64,000 bases of DNA from Deroplatys truncata (taxonomy: Eukaryota; Arthropoda; Insecta; Mantodea; Mantidae), in NCBI GenBank assembly GCA_030765065.1, contig CM060990.1, forward strand, positions 415,905,198 through 415,969,197, written 5' to 3'. The notes beneath the pieces were generated by a model. The model was not told the origin of the DNA. It ran no database searches and saw only the letters and a list, made by a program, of their open reading frames with translations. The translations under genes and the position numbers were made by a program. Of the stretch, positions 47,501 to 56,935 are shown piece by piece (the stretch's first letter is position 1; every line of letters begins with the position of its first letter).

Positions 47501-48279
47501 AAGCGTCGCCCTGGATCCCCAGGCCATCGCCACCAACCCCGGCAGGCGTTAGCTGGCCAAGCTGATGCTCAACAGCTTCTGAGGCAAACTGGGGCAGAGG
47601 GAAAACCTCCCCATGTGCGAGCTGGTGGACCGGTACGACCGCCTCCTGGAGCTGCTCAACGACCCTGGCGTGGAAGTGCAGACCTACGTGCCCGTCACCG
47701 ACCGGATCATGTACGTGGTGTGGAGGTACTGCGAGCAGCACCGCAAGATCAACCCCACCGCCAACACTGTCCTGGCGGCCTACACCACGGCTCACGGGCG
47801 CCTGGTGCTCTACTCCTACCTCAAGAGGCTGGGAGAACGGGTCTGCTACTTCGACACCGATTCCGTCGTCGTCGCCGCCGCTCCGGGTGACTGGAGGCCG
47901 TCCGTTGGACGCCTCCTGGGGGACATGACGGACGAGCTGGAGAAGTACGGGCGGGGCTCTTACATCGCCCGGTTCGCCTCCGCGGTGCCCAAGAGCTACT
48001 GCATGGAGATCGTTTGCCCCGAGACGGGCAAGACCTTCTCGGTGTGCAAGGTGAAGGGGATCACGCTCAATTCGAGAAACCTGGAGCTGGTGAACGCCGA
48101 GGTGATTCGCGACGTGGTGCTGAGGGACAACGGCCGTACGGTGAAGCTGGCGGGCACGCAGATTTCGCGGAAACCGTCTTGGACGGTAGTAACCGAAGAC
48201 GTTTAGGATGGTGGTCAACAAGCGCGTTCTCGCCGGCGATCACGATTCCTATCCCTACGGGTTCAAGTGGAACGCATAA
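44511..48279 (+). pseudogene. polB: Polinton protein-primed DNA polymerase B, broken by stops and frameshifts
   Basis: The layout is that of a Polinton PolB. An N-terminal region starts at ATG 44511 (a GTG 18 bases upstream is less likely), followed by a Cys-rich zinc region at 45300-45480. The exonuclease motifs are DFEC (45715), NLRAYD (45955) and YCKMD (46330). The polymerase motifs are DVCSLYP (46998-47018), the KLMLNSF block (47559-47588) and YFDTDS (47847-47864). Breaks are TAG 44904, frame changes near 45523, 45640 and 46455, TAG 47550, and TGA 47580 where motif B normally has Trp. A final shift at 48204 separates the PYGFKWNA tail. The gene would copy the element using a terminal protein primer; this copy cannot. 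The second half is very GC-rich. Confidence 0.93.
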
Positions 48280-48969
48280 ATGAGACGTCTAGAGCCGCGC
48301 CAAAGTCATTTCGAACCGAGCTCCCCTGAGGAGACGATGCCCGGTCCCCGGGACCTGGGGCGATTCGAGTTTCCCAGCACGATGCTCGTGGCGGGGCCGT
48401 CGCGCTGCGGGAAGTCGACCTAGGTGAAAAACCTGTTACGCCACGCGCACCGGATGTTCGACGTGCGCTCCAGGATGGTGCTGTGGTGCCACCCTTCGGA
48501 GTATTCGCTGAGACTCGAACCCTCGGCTCTGCGTTGCGAGACCCACGCGGGCATACCCGAACTTGCTTCGGTGGGCGAGAACGTCCTGGTCGTCCTCGAC
48601 GATCTGATGCCGGAGGGTGGCGGGAAGGACGTGTCCAATTTTTTCACCAGAGACTCCCATTACAAGCGCTTCGGCATCGTCTACATCCTGCAGAACGTGT
48701 TTCCGCAGGGTCAAAAATATCGCAACATCTTTCTGAATGCAAACTACGTCGTGGTCTTCAAGAACAACCGGGACAAGATGCAGATCGAGAGACTGTGCCA
48801 GCAGATCGAACCCAGGAACTCTAGGTTTCTCTTGGAGGCCTTCGAGAAGGCCACCGAACGCCCTCACGGGTATCTCGTGTTGGACTGCACTCAATACACG
48901 CCCGCCCGATACAGGTATCGAACCGGCGTGCTGCCGGGGGAAAACCTCTCTTATTTCGTACCCAACTGA
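48280..48969 (+). pseudogene. Polinton DNA packaging ATPase (FtsK/HerA, A32-like), nonsense-mutated
   Basis: The ATG follows directly on the polymerase TAA. Walker A is GPSRCGKST at 48394-48420 and is immediately followed by an in-frame TAG at 48421-48423. The same frame then runs 182 codons to TGA 48967. Walker B is VLVVLDDLM near 48585-48608, and an IVYILQNVFPQG segment follows, with the sensor Gln and Asn. The family pumps DNA into capsids in poxviruses, adeno-like and Polinton viruses. At about 230 codons the length is normal. The stop right after the P-loop would abolish function. GC-rich like the end of the polymerase. Confidence 0.92.
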
Positions 48970-49038
48970 GACCGCCGAGAGGACTCGGGTTCGTTTCGTT
49001 ATATATTATCACGGCAGGTTCTTACCCAACTGAGGCCA

Positions 49039-49470
49039 ATGATTTTAAATAAAAAGTACCGCTTTGGGAGCGAACGCCATTATTGCGCAAGCATGGCTAG
49101 AGGTAGGTTAAGGCTTGCGACGCTGACCAGTCCTCGCATAGCGAGACAGCACGGTAATTTGACGGCTCTTGCCAAGGCAAAGGCCCCTCTGCGCAAAAAG
49201 TTGTTAAAAAATGCCGATGGCGATCTGATCAAGGCCATTACCGAATGTATGCTCAACGTGTGCAGAGGTCACGTGCAACTTCCCGCAAAGTGCTTGGGTC
49301 GCCTAAAGAAGCACAAGGCTTCTTGGAGGAAGTTGACGGATAAACGTGTTCCTCTGAAGAAGAAGAAGAAGAAGAGCATCTTGGTTCAAAAAGGAGGTTT
49401 TTTGCCGGCATTTCTCCTACCCGTCTTGGCTTCGCTTGGCGCCGCGCTAGTGTCGATATTAACAGGATGA
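49039..49470 (+). CDS. Small basic Polinton protein with hydrophobic GGFLPAFLLPVL tail
   Basis: An open frame of 143 codons from ATG 49039, or 125 from ATG 49093; the second gives a cleaner basic start. The protein is rich in Lys and Arg (KAPLRKKLLKNADGDLIKAI...) and has a KKKKKK run. It ends with VQKGGFLPAFLLPVLASLGAA, a hydrophobic segment. Proteins with the same order (KxLxKxADxxxIxxIxE, then QKGGFLPxLLxPVL) are found in many animal Polintons and have been compared with adenovirus core protein X; that comparison is tentative. The stop overlaps the next ATG as ATGA. It is one of the few undamaged genes in the left half of the coding part. Confidence 0.75.
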   Translation: MILNKKYRFGSERHYCASMARGRLRLATLTSPRIARQHGNLTALAKAKAPLRKKLLKNADGDLIKAITECMLNVCRGHVQLPAKCLGRLKKHKASWRKLTDKRVPLKKKKKKSILVQKGGFLPAFLLPVLASLGAALVSILTG

Positions 49471-49877
49471 ATTACGGCAAGCAGATCCTCGTTGCACCGC
49501 AACCAAAGACCGTCGATAAGCTTCACGCTATAGACCGCACCACATCCAGATTGGCTAAAGAAATTCAGAACCTGCAGAGCGCAAAGCTCTCTGCCGACGA
49601 AAAGTGGCGGCTCGTAAAACATAAATTGGACAACTACCTCGATCTCGTGGCACAAGTCAGAAAGCCCTTCCTCGGCGACGACGACGACGACGATTACGAA
49701 GACGCGCACGAACGCGTGCCGGTGAAGCAGGAGGTCGAACCCCGAACCATAAAGGTCAACCTCCTCTCGCCTCGCAAAAAGAAGAGGGCAAACCCCGCCA
49801 CTCCGAAAAAGAAATCGAAATCGCCTTCCGCGTCGTACCATTTTCGCAAACGCGTCTGGCAACCCCTGTACAAGTAA
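49467..49877 (+). CDS. Uncharacterised Polinton protein, helical with acidic and basic C-terminal tracts
   Basis: It starts in the ATGA overlap with the upstream gene and has 136 codons. Residues 15-70 look alpha-helical (TSRLAKEIQNLQSAKLSADEK), then an acidic run DDDDDDYEDA, then a strongly basic end (PRKKKRANPATPKKKSKSPS). Polintons often have a protein of this size between ATPase and integrase. The function is unknown; the charge pattern would suit a virion DNA-condensing or nuclear protein. Open and undamaged. The integrase ATG follows after three bases. Confidence 0.65.
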   Translation: MNYGKQILVAPQPKTVDKLHAIDRTTSRLAKEIQNLQSAKLSADEKWRLVKHKLDNYLDLVAQVRKPFLGDDDDDDYEDAHERVPVKQEVEPRTIKVNLLSPRKKKRANPATPKKKSKSPSASYHFRKRVWQPLYK

Positions 49878-49880
49878 AGC

Positions 49881-50937
49881 ATGAAGGAATGGAAGGCGCT
49901 AAGGCGATACTATGCCAAACCGGAACACTATGCCGGTTTGGGTACGGTCAAGCCCCTTCGAAAGGCCACGGGTGCGTCTAAGGCGAACATCGAGTCCTTC
50001 CTTCAAACCCAGGACAGTTACACTCTGCACAAACCGGTCAGAAATCGGTTCCCCACCAGATATTATCACGTGACGAATATGGACGATCTTTGGGAGGCCG
50101 ATCTAAACGTCATGAACAGCGTGAGGGAACATAACAAACCTTACGTGTACATTCTGACCGTTATCGACGTATTTTCCAAATATGCTTGGGCCGTACCCCT
50201 GAAATCGAAGTTGGGTACCGAGGTTTGGCAAAGCGTTTCGCTCCATATTCTCCCAACGCGTCCCCAGGGTCCTCCAAACGGACAAGGGAACCGAGTTTAC
50301 CAACAAGACTTTTCGCGACTTTCTGAAGAAACACGACGTGAAACATTACACAACCAAAAATAACGTTAAAGCCAGCGTCGTCGAGCGCTTCAACCGCCCC
50401 TTAAAAACCAAGATGTGGAGGTATTTCACGCAAAAAAACAGTTACAGATACCTGGAGGTCCTTCCGGCCTTACTCAAGTCGTACAATAGCTCGCATCACA
50501 GGTCCATAAAAATGGCTCCGAAGGACGTGAACGAATCTAACATTTTACGAGTGTACCGCAATCTCTACGGAAATAGGACCCTACCTCGCGCAGGGAAACC
50601 CAGATTTTCCGTCGGCGATCACGTGCGCATCTCTAAAGAAAAAATGAAATTCGACAAGGGCTACGAGCAGAATTGGACGGACGAAATATTTCGGATAGCC
50701 GAGGTGGTGCGCGGTCGACCAGTGGTATATAAGTTGAAGGATCTGGCCGGAGAAGCCATAGACGGCACATTTTACACCGAGGAGCTACAAAAGGTCGCGC
50801 TACCTCGGACGTTTAAGATCGAACGCGTTTTACAGACCAAGGGCCGAGGGCGCAACAAGCAGGTCTTGGTAAAGTGGAAGGGTTATCCGGCAAAGTTTAA
50901 CTCGTGGGTTCTGGCTTCGAACATCGATTCGACATGA
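49881..50937 (+). pseudogene. int: Polinton integrase (DDE) with C-terminal chromodomain, one frameshift
   Basis: Residues in order: an N-terminal zone with YYAKPEHYAG, the first catalytic Asp in WEADLNVM (50100), IDVFSKYAWAVPLKSK, then a frameshift near 50225-50232. In the new frame LQTDKGTEF carries the second Asp (50281) and ASVVERFNR the Glu (50383), with 33 residues between them. An SH3-like GDHVRISK...FDKGYEQNWTDEIF segment follows. The end, FKIERVL...VKWKGYP...NSWVLASNI, is a chromodomain, known in other Polinton and Gypsy integrases to bind methylated histone H3. The protein would insert element DNA with a 6-bp stagger. The stop overlaps the next gene as ATGA. Confidence 0.93.
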
Positions 50938-51956
50938 TTAAGACCAAGCCCTTCTCAATCACTCTCGTGAGCAACGCTTCCATGGAACACTTTACCGACA
51001 ACACCACGGCCAGGTTTTCTAACATCTTTCCCGAGAGAATCGTTCTGCAGGGAGAATGGGAGGTCGCCCTGCAAAACGTCAGGTATCCGGTGAAATTTTA
51101 TAACCTTTCGCCAGACGATGCCCGTCTCGAGGGCACCAAGTACACCATGACGCTTCTCCCCACGCATTCCAAATTCAGCCTGGAAATGCCGCAAGGCATT
51201 GTGCACAATCCCAAAGACTTGGTGAAACTCGTCAACGCCGTTCTACTCGAGCACTTGCACGTGAAAAACTTCTTCCTCTTTGACGAGCGCAAGAAGACGG
51301 TGGGCGTAAATGCCGCCGTCGCCCATCCCGAACCACTACCCGACATTCCGTTCGACGGGTTTGTGGAAAATGTCGCGCGCACGGCCGTACCGTACGCGGT
51401 CGGCGAATACGAAGCTCTGAACGATGCGCCCCACCAGAGACCCAAGCCGAAACCGAAACCGAAGCCCCGGGCTTCGGGGCAGCAGAAACCCGCGGCGGCT
51501 CGTCCCGTCAGACCCAAACCAGACGTTTCAAAATCGGAGGACCCTCCGGGACCTCTACACCGCATCCACAGTTTGCTCTTAACGCCCGCTATGGCAAAAA
51601 TGTTGGGTTTCGAGCCCTACGTCAACGTCATTCTCGAAAAAGCTGCTAAACACCCCGTAGATCCTTATATGGGGTTTCCTTACGAAATGTTCATCCATTG
51701 TAATCTAGTGACCCCGCAAGTCGTGGGCGACACCTTCGCCCAAGTCATAGAGAGCGCGGCCGTGTAATACGAAAGAAGCAACAACACGTACATGAGCGAC
51801 GAAAAGACGTTTTTTCCCCAAAATTGGGTACCCTTGATTCAGCAAGACTTCAAGACGGTCAACATAGATTTAAGGAACGGTTACGGCGATCTCTTGCCAT
51901 TCGCCGACGGATTTTCCTCTACTATAGTTCTCGCTTTTCGTCCAAAACAGGCGTAA
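50934..51956 (+). pseudogene. Polinton minor capsid (penton-like) protein, one in-frame stop
   Basis: ATG 50934 overlaps the integrase stop. The start FSITLVSNASMEHFTDNTTA and the LQGEWEVALQNVRYP segment are hallmarks of the Polinton penton-like protein. A Pro-Lys-rich linker (PKPKPKPKPRASGQQ) lies at residues 173-195, then AKMLGFEPY and VTPQVVGDT. TAA 51765-51767 interrupts the frame at codon 278. The same frame continues open with the expected C-terminal jelly-roll strands to TAA 51954-51956, for 340 codons in all. The family forms the five-fold vertices. The final stop overlaps the next ATG as TAATG. Confidence 0.9.
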
Positions 51957-52387
51957 TGGACGTGCACGCCGTAACGCGGTACTACCTCAATCAGACCGGC
52001 GGCGCGTTCCACGATCGCGATTTCATTCTCTACAGGGGCAAGCGCTACCAAAGAGGCAGCGGTCTCTTTTCAGCCCTCGGAGGACTCTTCAGAAGGTTGC
52101 TACCGTTTTTAAAGAGCGGAGCAAAAGCAGTCGGAAAGGAGGCCTTAAAGGCGGGCGCTCACGTTGTGTCCGATGTGACTGTGGCAGAAGCAGCGCCAAA
52201 GCAAGCGCTCCAACGGAGGCTCAAGGAGTCCGCATACAATTTAAAACGAAAAGCCGACGAAAAGCTCGATGCCATGCTCGGTTCCGGCGCCAGGCGCCTC
52301 AAGAGAATAAAACCGAGCAAATCCAAAAAGAGCAAGCAGTCGAAGCTGAAACGCCAAAGGCGTAAGGTGCAAGACGTATTTTCGTAA
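51956..52387 (+). CDS. Basic Polinton virion protein (YYLxQTGG...YQRGSG...GGLFRRLLP)
   Basis: It starts at ATG 51956 in the TAATG overlap and has 143 codons. The N-terminal half has RYYLNQTGGAFHD, GKRYQRGSGLFSALGGLFRR and LLPFLKSGAKAVGKEALKAG. The C-terminal half is Lys/Arg-rich (KKSKQSKLKRQRRK). This pattern is common to many animal Polintons and sits next to the capsid genes. It has been likened to adenovirus membrane-active or core proteins, which I consider plausible only. No damage seen. It ends in TAATG, but that ATG (52387) opens only seven codons. Confidence 0.75.
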   Translation: MDVHAVTRYYLNQTGGAFHDRDFILYRGKRYQRGSGLFSALGGLFRRLLPFLKSGAKAVGKEALKAGAHVVSDVTVAEAAPKQALQRRLKESAYNLKRKADEKLDAMLGSGARRLKRIKPSKSKKSKQSKLKRQRRKVQDVFS

Positions 52388-52406
52388 TGGCAGACGCGGC
52401 GTGCAC

Positions 52407-53671
52407 ATGAGTTCCGAACTGGACCTCTTTACAGAGGTGCCGGTTCAGATGAGCATCGAGGAGTCACGGTTCCTATACCTAAACCCTCAAAACACTTTAA
52501 TGAAAAATGCCCCCATCACCTTTCATTATTCCGGAAATGCGGACGATTACCTAGACTTGACCTACGTCGTACTCGAACTCATGGTGCGCATTGTAGATGA
52601 CAAAGGAGAGGCCTTAAACGCTGACGCTAACGCCACTCTGGTCAACAACGCCTTAAATTCCCTGTATCAACAGGTGGAGGTAACCCTCAATAACGTCATC
52701 GTCTCCATGCCGCAAGCCGGTTACCCCTATAGAACCTACCTCGAGACGCTTCTGAATTACTCCGAAGATGCCATGAACACCAAACTAGAATCCACCCTCT
52801 GTAGAAAGGACACGGCAGGCATCATGGACACTTTTATCGCCAATGCGGGTTTTCAGTGGCGTCAGGGGTTTACCAAAGGGAGCAACGTCGTACAGCTCAT
52901 CGGTTCTCTGTCCAACGCTCTTTTTAGACAGGATAAGCTGCTTTTGAACAACGTTAGCATGACCGTCAAGCTCACTCCCGCCTCTCCCCAGTTTTATTTG
53001 TTTTCCGACGTAGATACCTTTAAGGGGTACGCCGACATCGTGTCTGCCACGCTGCGCTTAAAATTGGTGCGGCCCTCGCCGACCATAAAGCTCGCGCACC
53101 AGGCCGTGCTCGCAAAGGGCAGCGCAAAGTACCATATCAAGGACTTCAGCTTTCACGCTCTCAGCATCCCCAAGGAGTCCAGGGCAATGACGTTTAGCGA
53201 CGTGTGCGTAGGGCAAGTTCCCAGGAGAGTGGTAGTAGCCATGGTCACCGACAAGGCCTATTCCGGCCATTTTAACTCAAATCCGTACAACTTGAAACAT
53301 TTTAAAATGAACTTCTTTCAGCTCTACGTGAACAACAACCCGTTCCCTCCCAACCTCTGCAACCCGACTTTACAAAGGGACACTATTTGCAATGCTTTCA
53401 AACCCTGCAGGACGGCATAGGCATTCATTTCAAGGACGAGGGACACTCCATCTCCAGAGAAACCTACCCGCAAGGGTATACGATTATGGTTTTCGATCTC
53501 ACTGCAGACATGAGCGCTAACGAGTCTCACATCTCGGGTCAGCGCCACGGAACCGTCTCTATAAGCATCGGTTTTGCCGATAAATTGACAGAACCGGTCA
53601 TACTTCTGCTGCTAGCGGAAATACATCGCACGGTCGAAATCGACGCCAACCGATCCATTTTGGTATCATGA
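52407..53671 (+). pseudogene. Polinton major capsid protein (double jelly roll), one frameshift
   Basis: From ATG 52407 the frame reads SELDLFTEVPVQMSIEESRF, then PITFHYSGNADDYLDL, the typical Polinton MCP opening. It continues through LNNVSMTVKLTPAS and YNLKHFKMNFFQLYVN. The frame shifts near 53340-53350 and resumes as LQPDF...GIGIHF, ETYPQGYTIMVFDLT and HGTVSISIGFADKL...VILLLL, ending at TGA 53669. Total length is near the usual 420 residues. A small 5' problem may exist too: ATG 52387 in another frame could be the old start, displaced by an indel. The family builds the icosahedral shell. The stop overlaps the protease ATG as ATGA. Confidence 0.93.
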
Positions 53672-54266
53672 ACACCTTTCAAATTCAACGGTTTCTATCG
53701 ACATGCCCCTCTACGCGCTCTCACTTTTTAGGCGTCTACCCCTGCGATAAACTGCCCGTACTTCACGGCATTCGAACGCCTCCTTGGCGCTAGTGGCTAA
53801 CACCGACCCCAGCACCAAATCCGGGCAACACTGGGTTTGCATCTTTGTGGACAAAAACTCGCATGGAGAATATTTTGACAGTTACGGCATAGGACCACTT
53901 TCGCCCCATTTTCTCCGGTTCTTAAATTCGGTCTGCGGAACGCGTTGGTCCACCAACGCCAGAAGGCTGCAGGGTTTCGACAGCACCACTTGCGGTCATT
54001 ACGTCATCGACTACCTCACCCACCGCTGCTCCGGCTTACCTAAGCATAAATTCTTCTCAAAATTTCACGTCAGCAATCACGCGCATAATGATGTCGTCAT
54101 TCGCAAAGCGTACAAAGACGCATGCCGCGCAAAGTGCTCTGACGCTCAGCAAACTTGTCAACCCTTGAAGGTGAGTACGTGTGTGTGTGTGTGTGTCACT
54201 ATTCATCACATCTAACCTAATCCATCCTCTTGCACGTGCTTTCAGAAGACGCTCCTGCTCATATAA
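53668..54266 (+). pseudogene. Adenain-like cysteine protease (Ulp1 fold), frameshifted, with a small 3' intron
   Basis: ATG 53668 opens 37 codons, then the frame shifts near 53780. The continuing frame has the catalytic set in canonical order: His in SGQHWVCIF (53829), Asp in EYFDSYG (about 53877), Gln in LQGFDS and Cys in TTCGHYVIDYL (53991). The family processes capsid precursors in adenovirus and Polintons. After CAACCCTTGAAG a strong donor GTGAGT (54171) and acceptor CTTTCAG (54245) define a 75-bp intron with a branch-like CTAAC. Splicing would end the protein at TAA 54264; without splicing it would end at 54215. Confidence 0.88.
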
Positions 54267-54308
54267 AAAGCAACGTCACGGTGCCGCTCGCCTCATTCAG
54301 AGTGTACC

Positions 54309-54416
54309 ATGCAGCACGCGGATACAGTCATGCTGCCATGCAGCACGCCGACCAGGTGGGTCCGCACATATGTGTTAGCTTGCTTTTTTCTATCCCGTTT
54401 ATCTCTCTATCCCTCA

Positions 54417-54483
<67 letters not shown>

Positions 54484-55211
54484 GTTTTGTGTGTTCCAGT
54501 ATAACCGGATGTCAAACCCCAACCACCTCAAAACCCGGGGAAAAAAGGAAACTACCCATATTCGACCTCCAACAGCATCCCGACAGCCCTGCTCCGCCAG
54601 CACAGTTCCAACACAGTGCAGTTGTGGGTCCTCTGGCGGATATCTACTTCCTCAACCCGCAACAAACTAAATTCGTCAGTGTGGGATTCTCCCCCCAGCC
54701 GCCGCACCATCTCGTCGTCACCATTGCCAAATGTGGACAGCACAACGCAGTCGTCATGAGTTCCTCGCAGTGGCACAAACTCGTCGAAGCCATCCCCATC
54801 ATTCACAAACGCTTGAATGACCCACAGGGACGTCTACAGCAATTTCAATTCAGCTACAGCGTCACCATAGTGTTTATGTTTTTGTTCGGAAAGCTAAAGC
54901 TCGTTTTCAAAGGCACGCAAGGCGCATCCGTTACGCTCAACCAACAAGAATGGCACGTGTTGCATGCCCTGCAGCGCATCATTACCGACATCATGTATCA
55001 CAAAAAGAAGGAAGAGACGGACGTGCAAAATCAAATCATGGCATACCACAAGTACATGCTTCACAACCATGCCTCCAACGTTCCCTTACATAACATGAAT
55101 TTCACGCAGTTCACCAAGTACATACGGTGCGCCAATTTTAGAACATTCCTCGAGGTTCATCATTTCCTCAACACCCATTTCGCACTGCGCATCTCACAAA
55201 ATAGTCCTTAG
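54309..55211 (+). CDS. Two-exon right-arm gene, possible PC4-like ssDNA-binding protein
   Basis: The genomic frame is open across the whole span, but the middle is a (TTA)n tract with clean splice signals: AG|GTGGGT at 54355/54356 and TTCCAG at 54499. Removing this 144-bp intron keeps the frame. The exons are 54309-54355 and 54500-55211, giving about 252 codons. The segment VSVGFSPQPPHHLVVTIAK, then NAVVMSSSQWHKLVEAI, has the strand-strand-helix order of PC4/p15 coactivator-like folds (VxVxxF...LxI...VxLSxxQWxxL). That is weak evidence. Polintons of insects often carry a protein of this type. The remainder is helical. No damage. Confidence 0.6.
54417..54483. repeat. (TTA)n microsatellite inside the intron
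   Basis: About 22 repeats of TTA fill most of the 54356-54499 intron and would encode poly-Tyr or poly-Leu if translated. Confidence 0.95.
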
Positions 55212-55281
55212 TGCGCATGTATTTCTACCAGCGTTCCAACCGCACCTCACACAATCATCTCGCACCCTTCGCTCCCGCATC

Positions 55282-55755
55282 ATGGGTTACAGAAATTACC
55301 TGTCGGTGTACTACCATGACAGTAAGGTGTTTAAAAACTACGAGGTGGACGGTCACCCCCATAAAAATACACCTTATGCACTTCGCTTCGTCGACAGCAC
55401 CTACGACGGAAAATCCGTCTCCGCCAGAGTTCACAGCTGCGAAACCAAAATTCATTTTGTGCTATCTAACATGTACTTCAACGATATCCATTTCAAAGCA
55501 GATAAAGAAGACGCACAACATCAGTGGTTCCAATTTGTGCCCGCAAGAGGTTTATACATCGTTTTCTACGAACAGCAATACATTTCCACAGACAAAATGC
55601 AGCAAATGTTAAACGAAAACCCAATGTGCTACGGCACGTGCTTAGCGGCGCATTTGGGTCGCGAATCACCCTATATCATACCCGATCACATACACGGCGT
55701 TTGCATATTCAGCACCGTTCAAAACAGAGTTCTCTTCCAAGACGAAAACCGTTAA
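55282..55755 (+). CDS. Unidentified right-arm Polinton protein, 157 codons
   Basis: ATG 55282 opens MGYRNYLSVYYHDSKVFKNYEVDG and the frame ends with FSTVQNRVLFQDENR at TAA 55753. Beta-strand-like segments alternate with polar ones. YALRFVDSTYDGKSVSARVH and IHFVLSNMYFNDIHF suggest a globular beta-rich fold. I do not recognise it. Its last 15 codons form the start of a tandem repeat that continues downstream three times, so the C-terminus was copied out as non-coding DNA. Codon use and an undamaged frame support a real gene. Confidence 0.65.
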   Translation: MGYRNYLSVYYHDSKVFKNYEVDGHPHKNTPYALRFVDSTYDGKSVSARVHSCETKIHFVLSNMYFNDIHFKADKEDAQHQWFQFVPARGLYIVFYEQQYISTDKMQQMLNENPMCYGTCLAAHLGRESPYIIPDHIHGVCIFSTVQNRVLFQDENR

Positions 55756-56400
55756 ATCAACGGACACAGTGTTTTTCCTGCGGATGTTGTGCAATATTCG
55801 CTCAGCGCTTCCGGCGGATGTAGTGAACCTCCAACGAACGTTTCCCCACCAGTGCTTTCCCTGATGTGGTAATTCTCCAACGAACTTTTCCCCCACCAGT
55901 GCTTCCCCCTGATGTGGTCGTTTTGCATGTTCAGCACCGTTCAAAACAGAGTTCCCCTCCAAGACGAAAACCGTTAAATCAACGGACACAGTGTTTTTCC
56001 TGCGGATGTTGTGCAATAATCGATAAACGCTTCCGGCGGATGTAGTGAACCTCCAACCAACGTTTCCCCCACCAGTGCTTCCCCTGATGTGGTAATTCGC
56101 CAACGAACTTTTCCCCCACCAGTGCTTCCCCTAATGTGGTCGTTTGCATGTTCAGCACCGTTCAAAACAGAGTTCTCCTCCAAGACGAAAACCGTTAAAT
56201 CAACGGACACAGTGTTTTTCCTGCGGATGTTGTGCAATAATCGCTAAGCGCTTCCGGCGGATGTAGTCAACCTCCAACGAACGTTTCCCCCACCACTGTT
56301 TCCCCTGATGTGGTGTTTCTCCAACCAACTTTTCCCCCACCAGTGCTTCCCCTTATGTGGTAAATCTCCAACGAACGTTTCCCCCACCAGTGATTTCCTG
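55711..56400 (+). repeat. Three tandem units of about 222 bp with 40-bp sub-repeats
   Basis: AGCACCGTTCAAAACAGAGT recurs at 55711, 55933 and 56154. Each unit continues through the gene stop, then GACACAGTGTTTTTCCTGCGG and two or three copies of a 45-bp sub-repeat containing TCCAACGAACGTTTCCCCCA and CCAGTGCTTCCCCTGATGTGG. The first unit overlaps the 3' end of the gene at 55282-55755. Minus-strand frames across the array are repeat artefacts. Confidence 0.9.
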
Positions 56401-56423
56401 CTTCCGGCAGTTGGGTTATATTT

Positions 56424-56639
56424 ATGCACGCGCATTCTTTTCCCCTTCATTCGGTGCTAGCCAGCCGTGGGGGAATGCCAGGACCGACGTGTAAACACTT
56501 CCAATGCTCGTTTTGCTTTCACCAAACGTGCAGCTGCCTGTGCACACAGTGTAAACTCGGTTTCTACGAAGACCTCGATCAACTCAACAAGCAAATTCAA
56601 CAATTCCTTCGAAGGTACTCCGCTAGAAACACCACATGA
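56424..56639 (+). CDS. Small Cys-rich right-arm protein
   Basis: A frame of 71 codons from ATG 56424, or 55 from ATG 56475. It contains CKHFQCSFCFHQTCSCLCTQC, six to seven cysteines and two histidines in 25 residues, which would suit a compact zinc-binding fold. A helical tail EDLDQLNKQIQQFLRR follows. A TTATATTTATG string lies just upstream. The stop overlaps the next ATG as ATGA. No family recognised. Confidence 0.55.
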   Translation: MHAHSFPLHSVLASRGGMPGPTCKHFQCSFCFHQTCSCLCTQCKLGFYEDLDQLNKQIQQFLRRYSARNTT

Positions 56640-56935
56640 ACTGCTTCATCGTGCTCTTTCGGTATCTCGATAACGGACGAAGTATCCATCTGCTACTGCC
56701 CAGGGAACGCCAAGTGCTGCTGCAGAACGGCATATTCATCTTTGAACGTTATCCCCCAAGCGACGTCGACCTTGTGTGGAACCAACGTCCCAAAGACGCA
56801 CAGGTAGTTTGCGCACCTTATCGCAGGTGTAAACAACACTACAACCTTCCTCATCAAACCACTCATATAGACGGTCCTCCCCCGTTTATCAAAAACTGTC
56901 ATCTGTGCCGTCATAATGTCACAGGACGCCCTTAA
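56636..56935 (+). CDS. Small right-arm protein of unknown function
   Basis: It starts in an ATGA overlap and runs 99 codons. The N-terminal part alternates hydrophobic residues (MNCFIVLFRYL, then SIHLLLPRERQVLLQNGIFI). The C-terminal part has Cys and His pairs (CAPYRRCKQHYNLPHQTTH, KNCHLCRHN) that could bind zinc. Its last 20 bases overlap the next gene. No family recognised. Confidence 0.5.
   Translation: MNCFIVLFRYLDNGRSIHLLLPRERQVLLQNGIFIFERYPPSDVDLVWNQRPKDAQVVCAPYRRCKQHYNLPHQTTHIDGPPPFIKNCHLCRHNVTGRP

Noticed and set aside
46703..47890. GC-rich overlapping frames such as 46703-47242 and the minus-strand 47487-48221
   Set aside because: Arg/Gly/Pro-rich shadows of the GC-rich polymerase gene, without family motifs.
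55211..55612. Frame overlapping the 55282-55755 gene
   Set aside because: Low-complexity Thr/Ser composition and no motif; the other frame has better coding character and a clean ATG.
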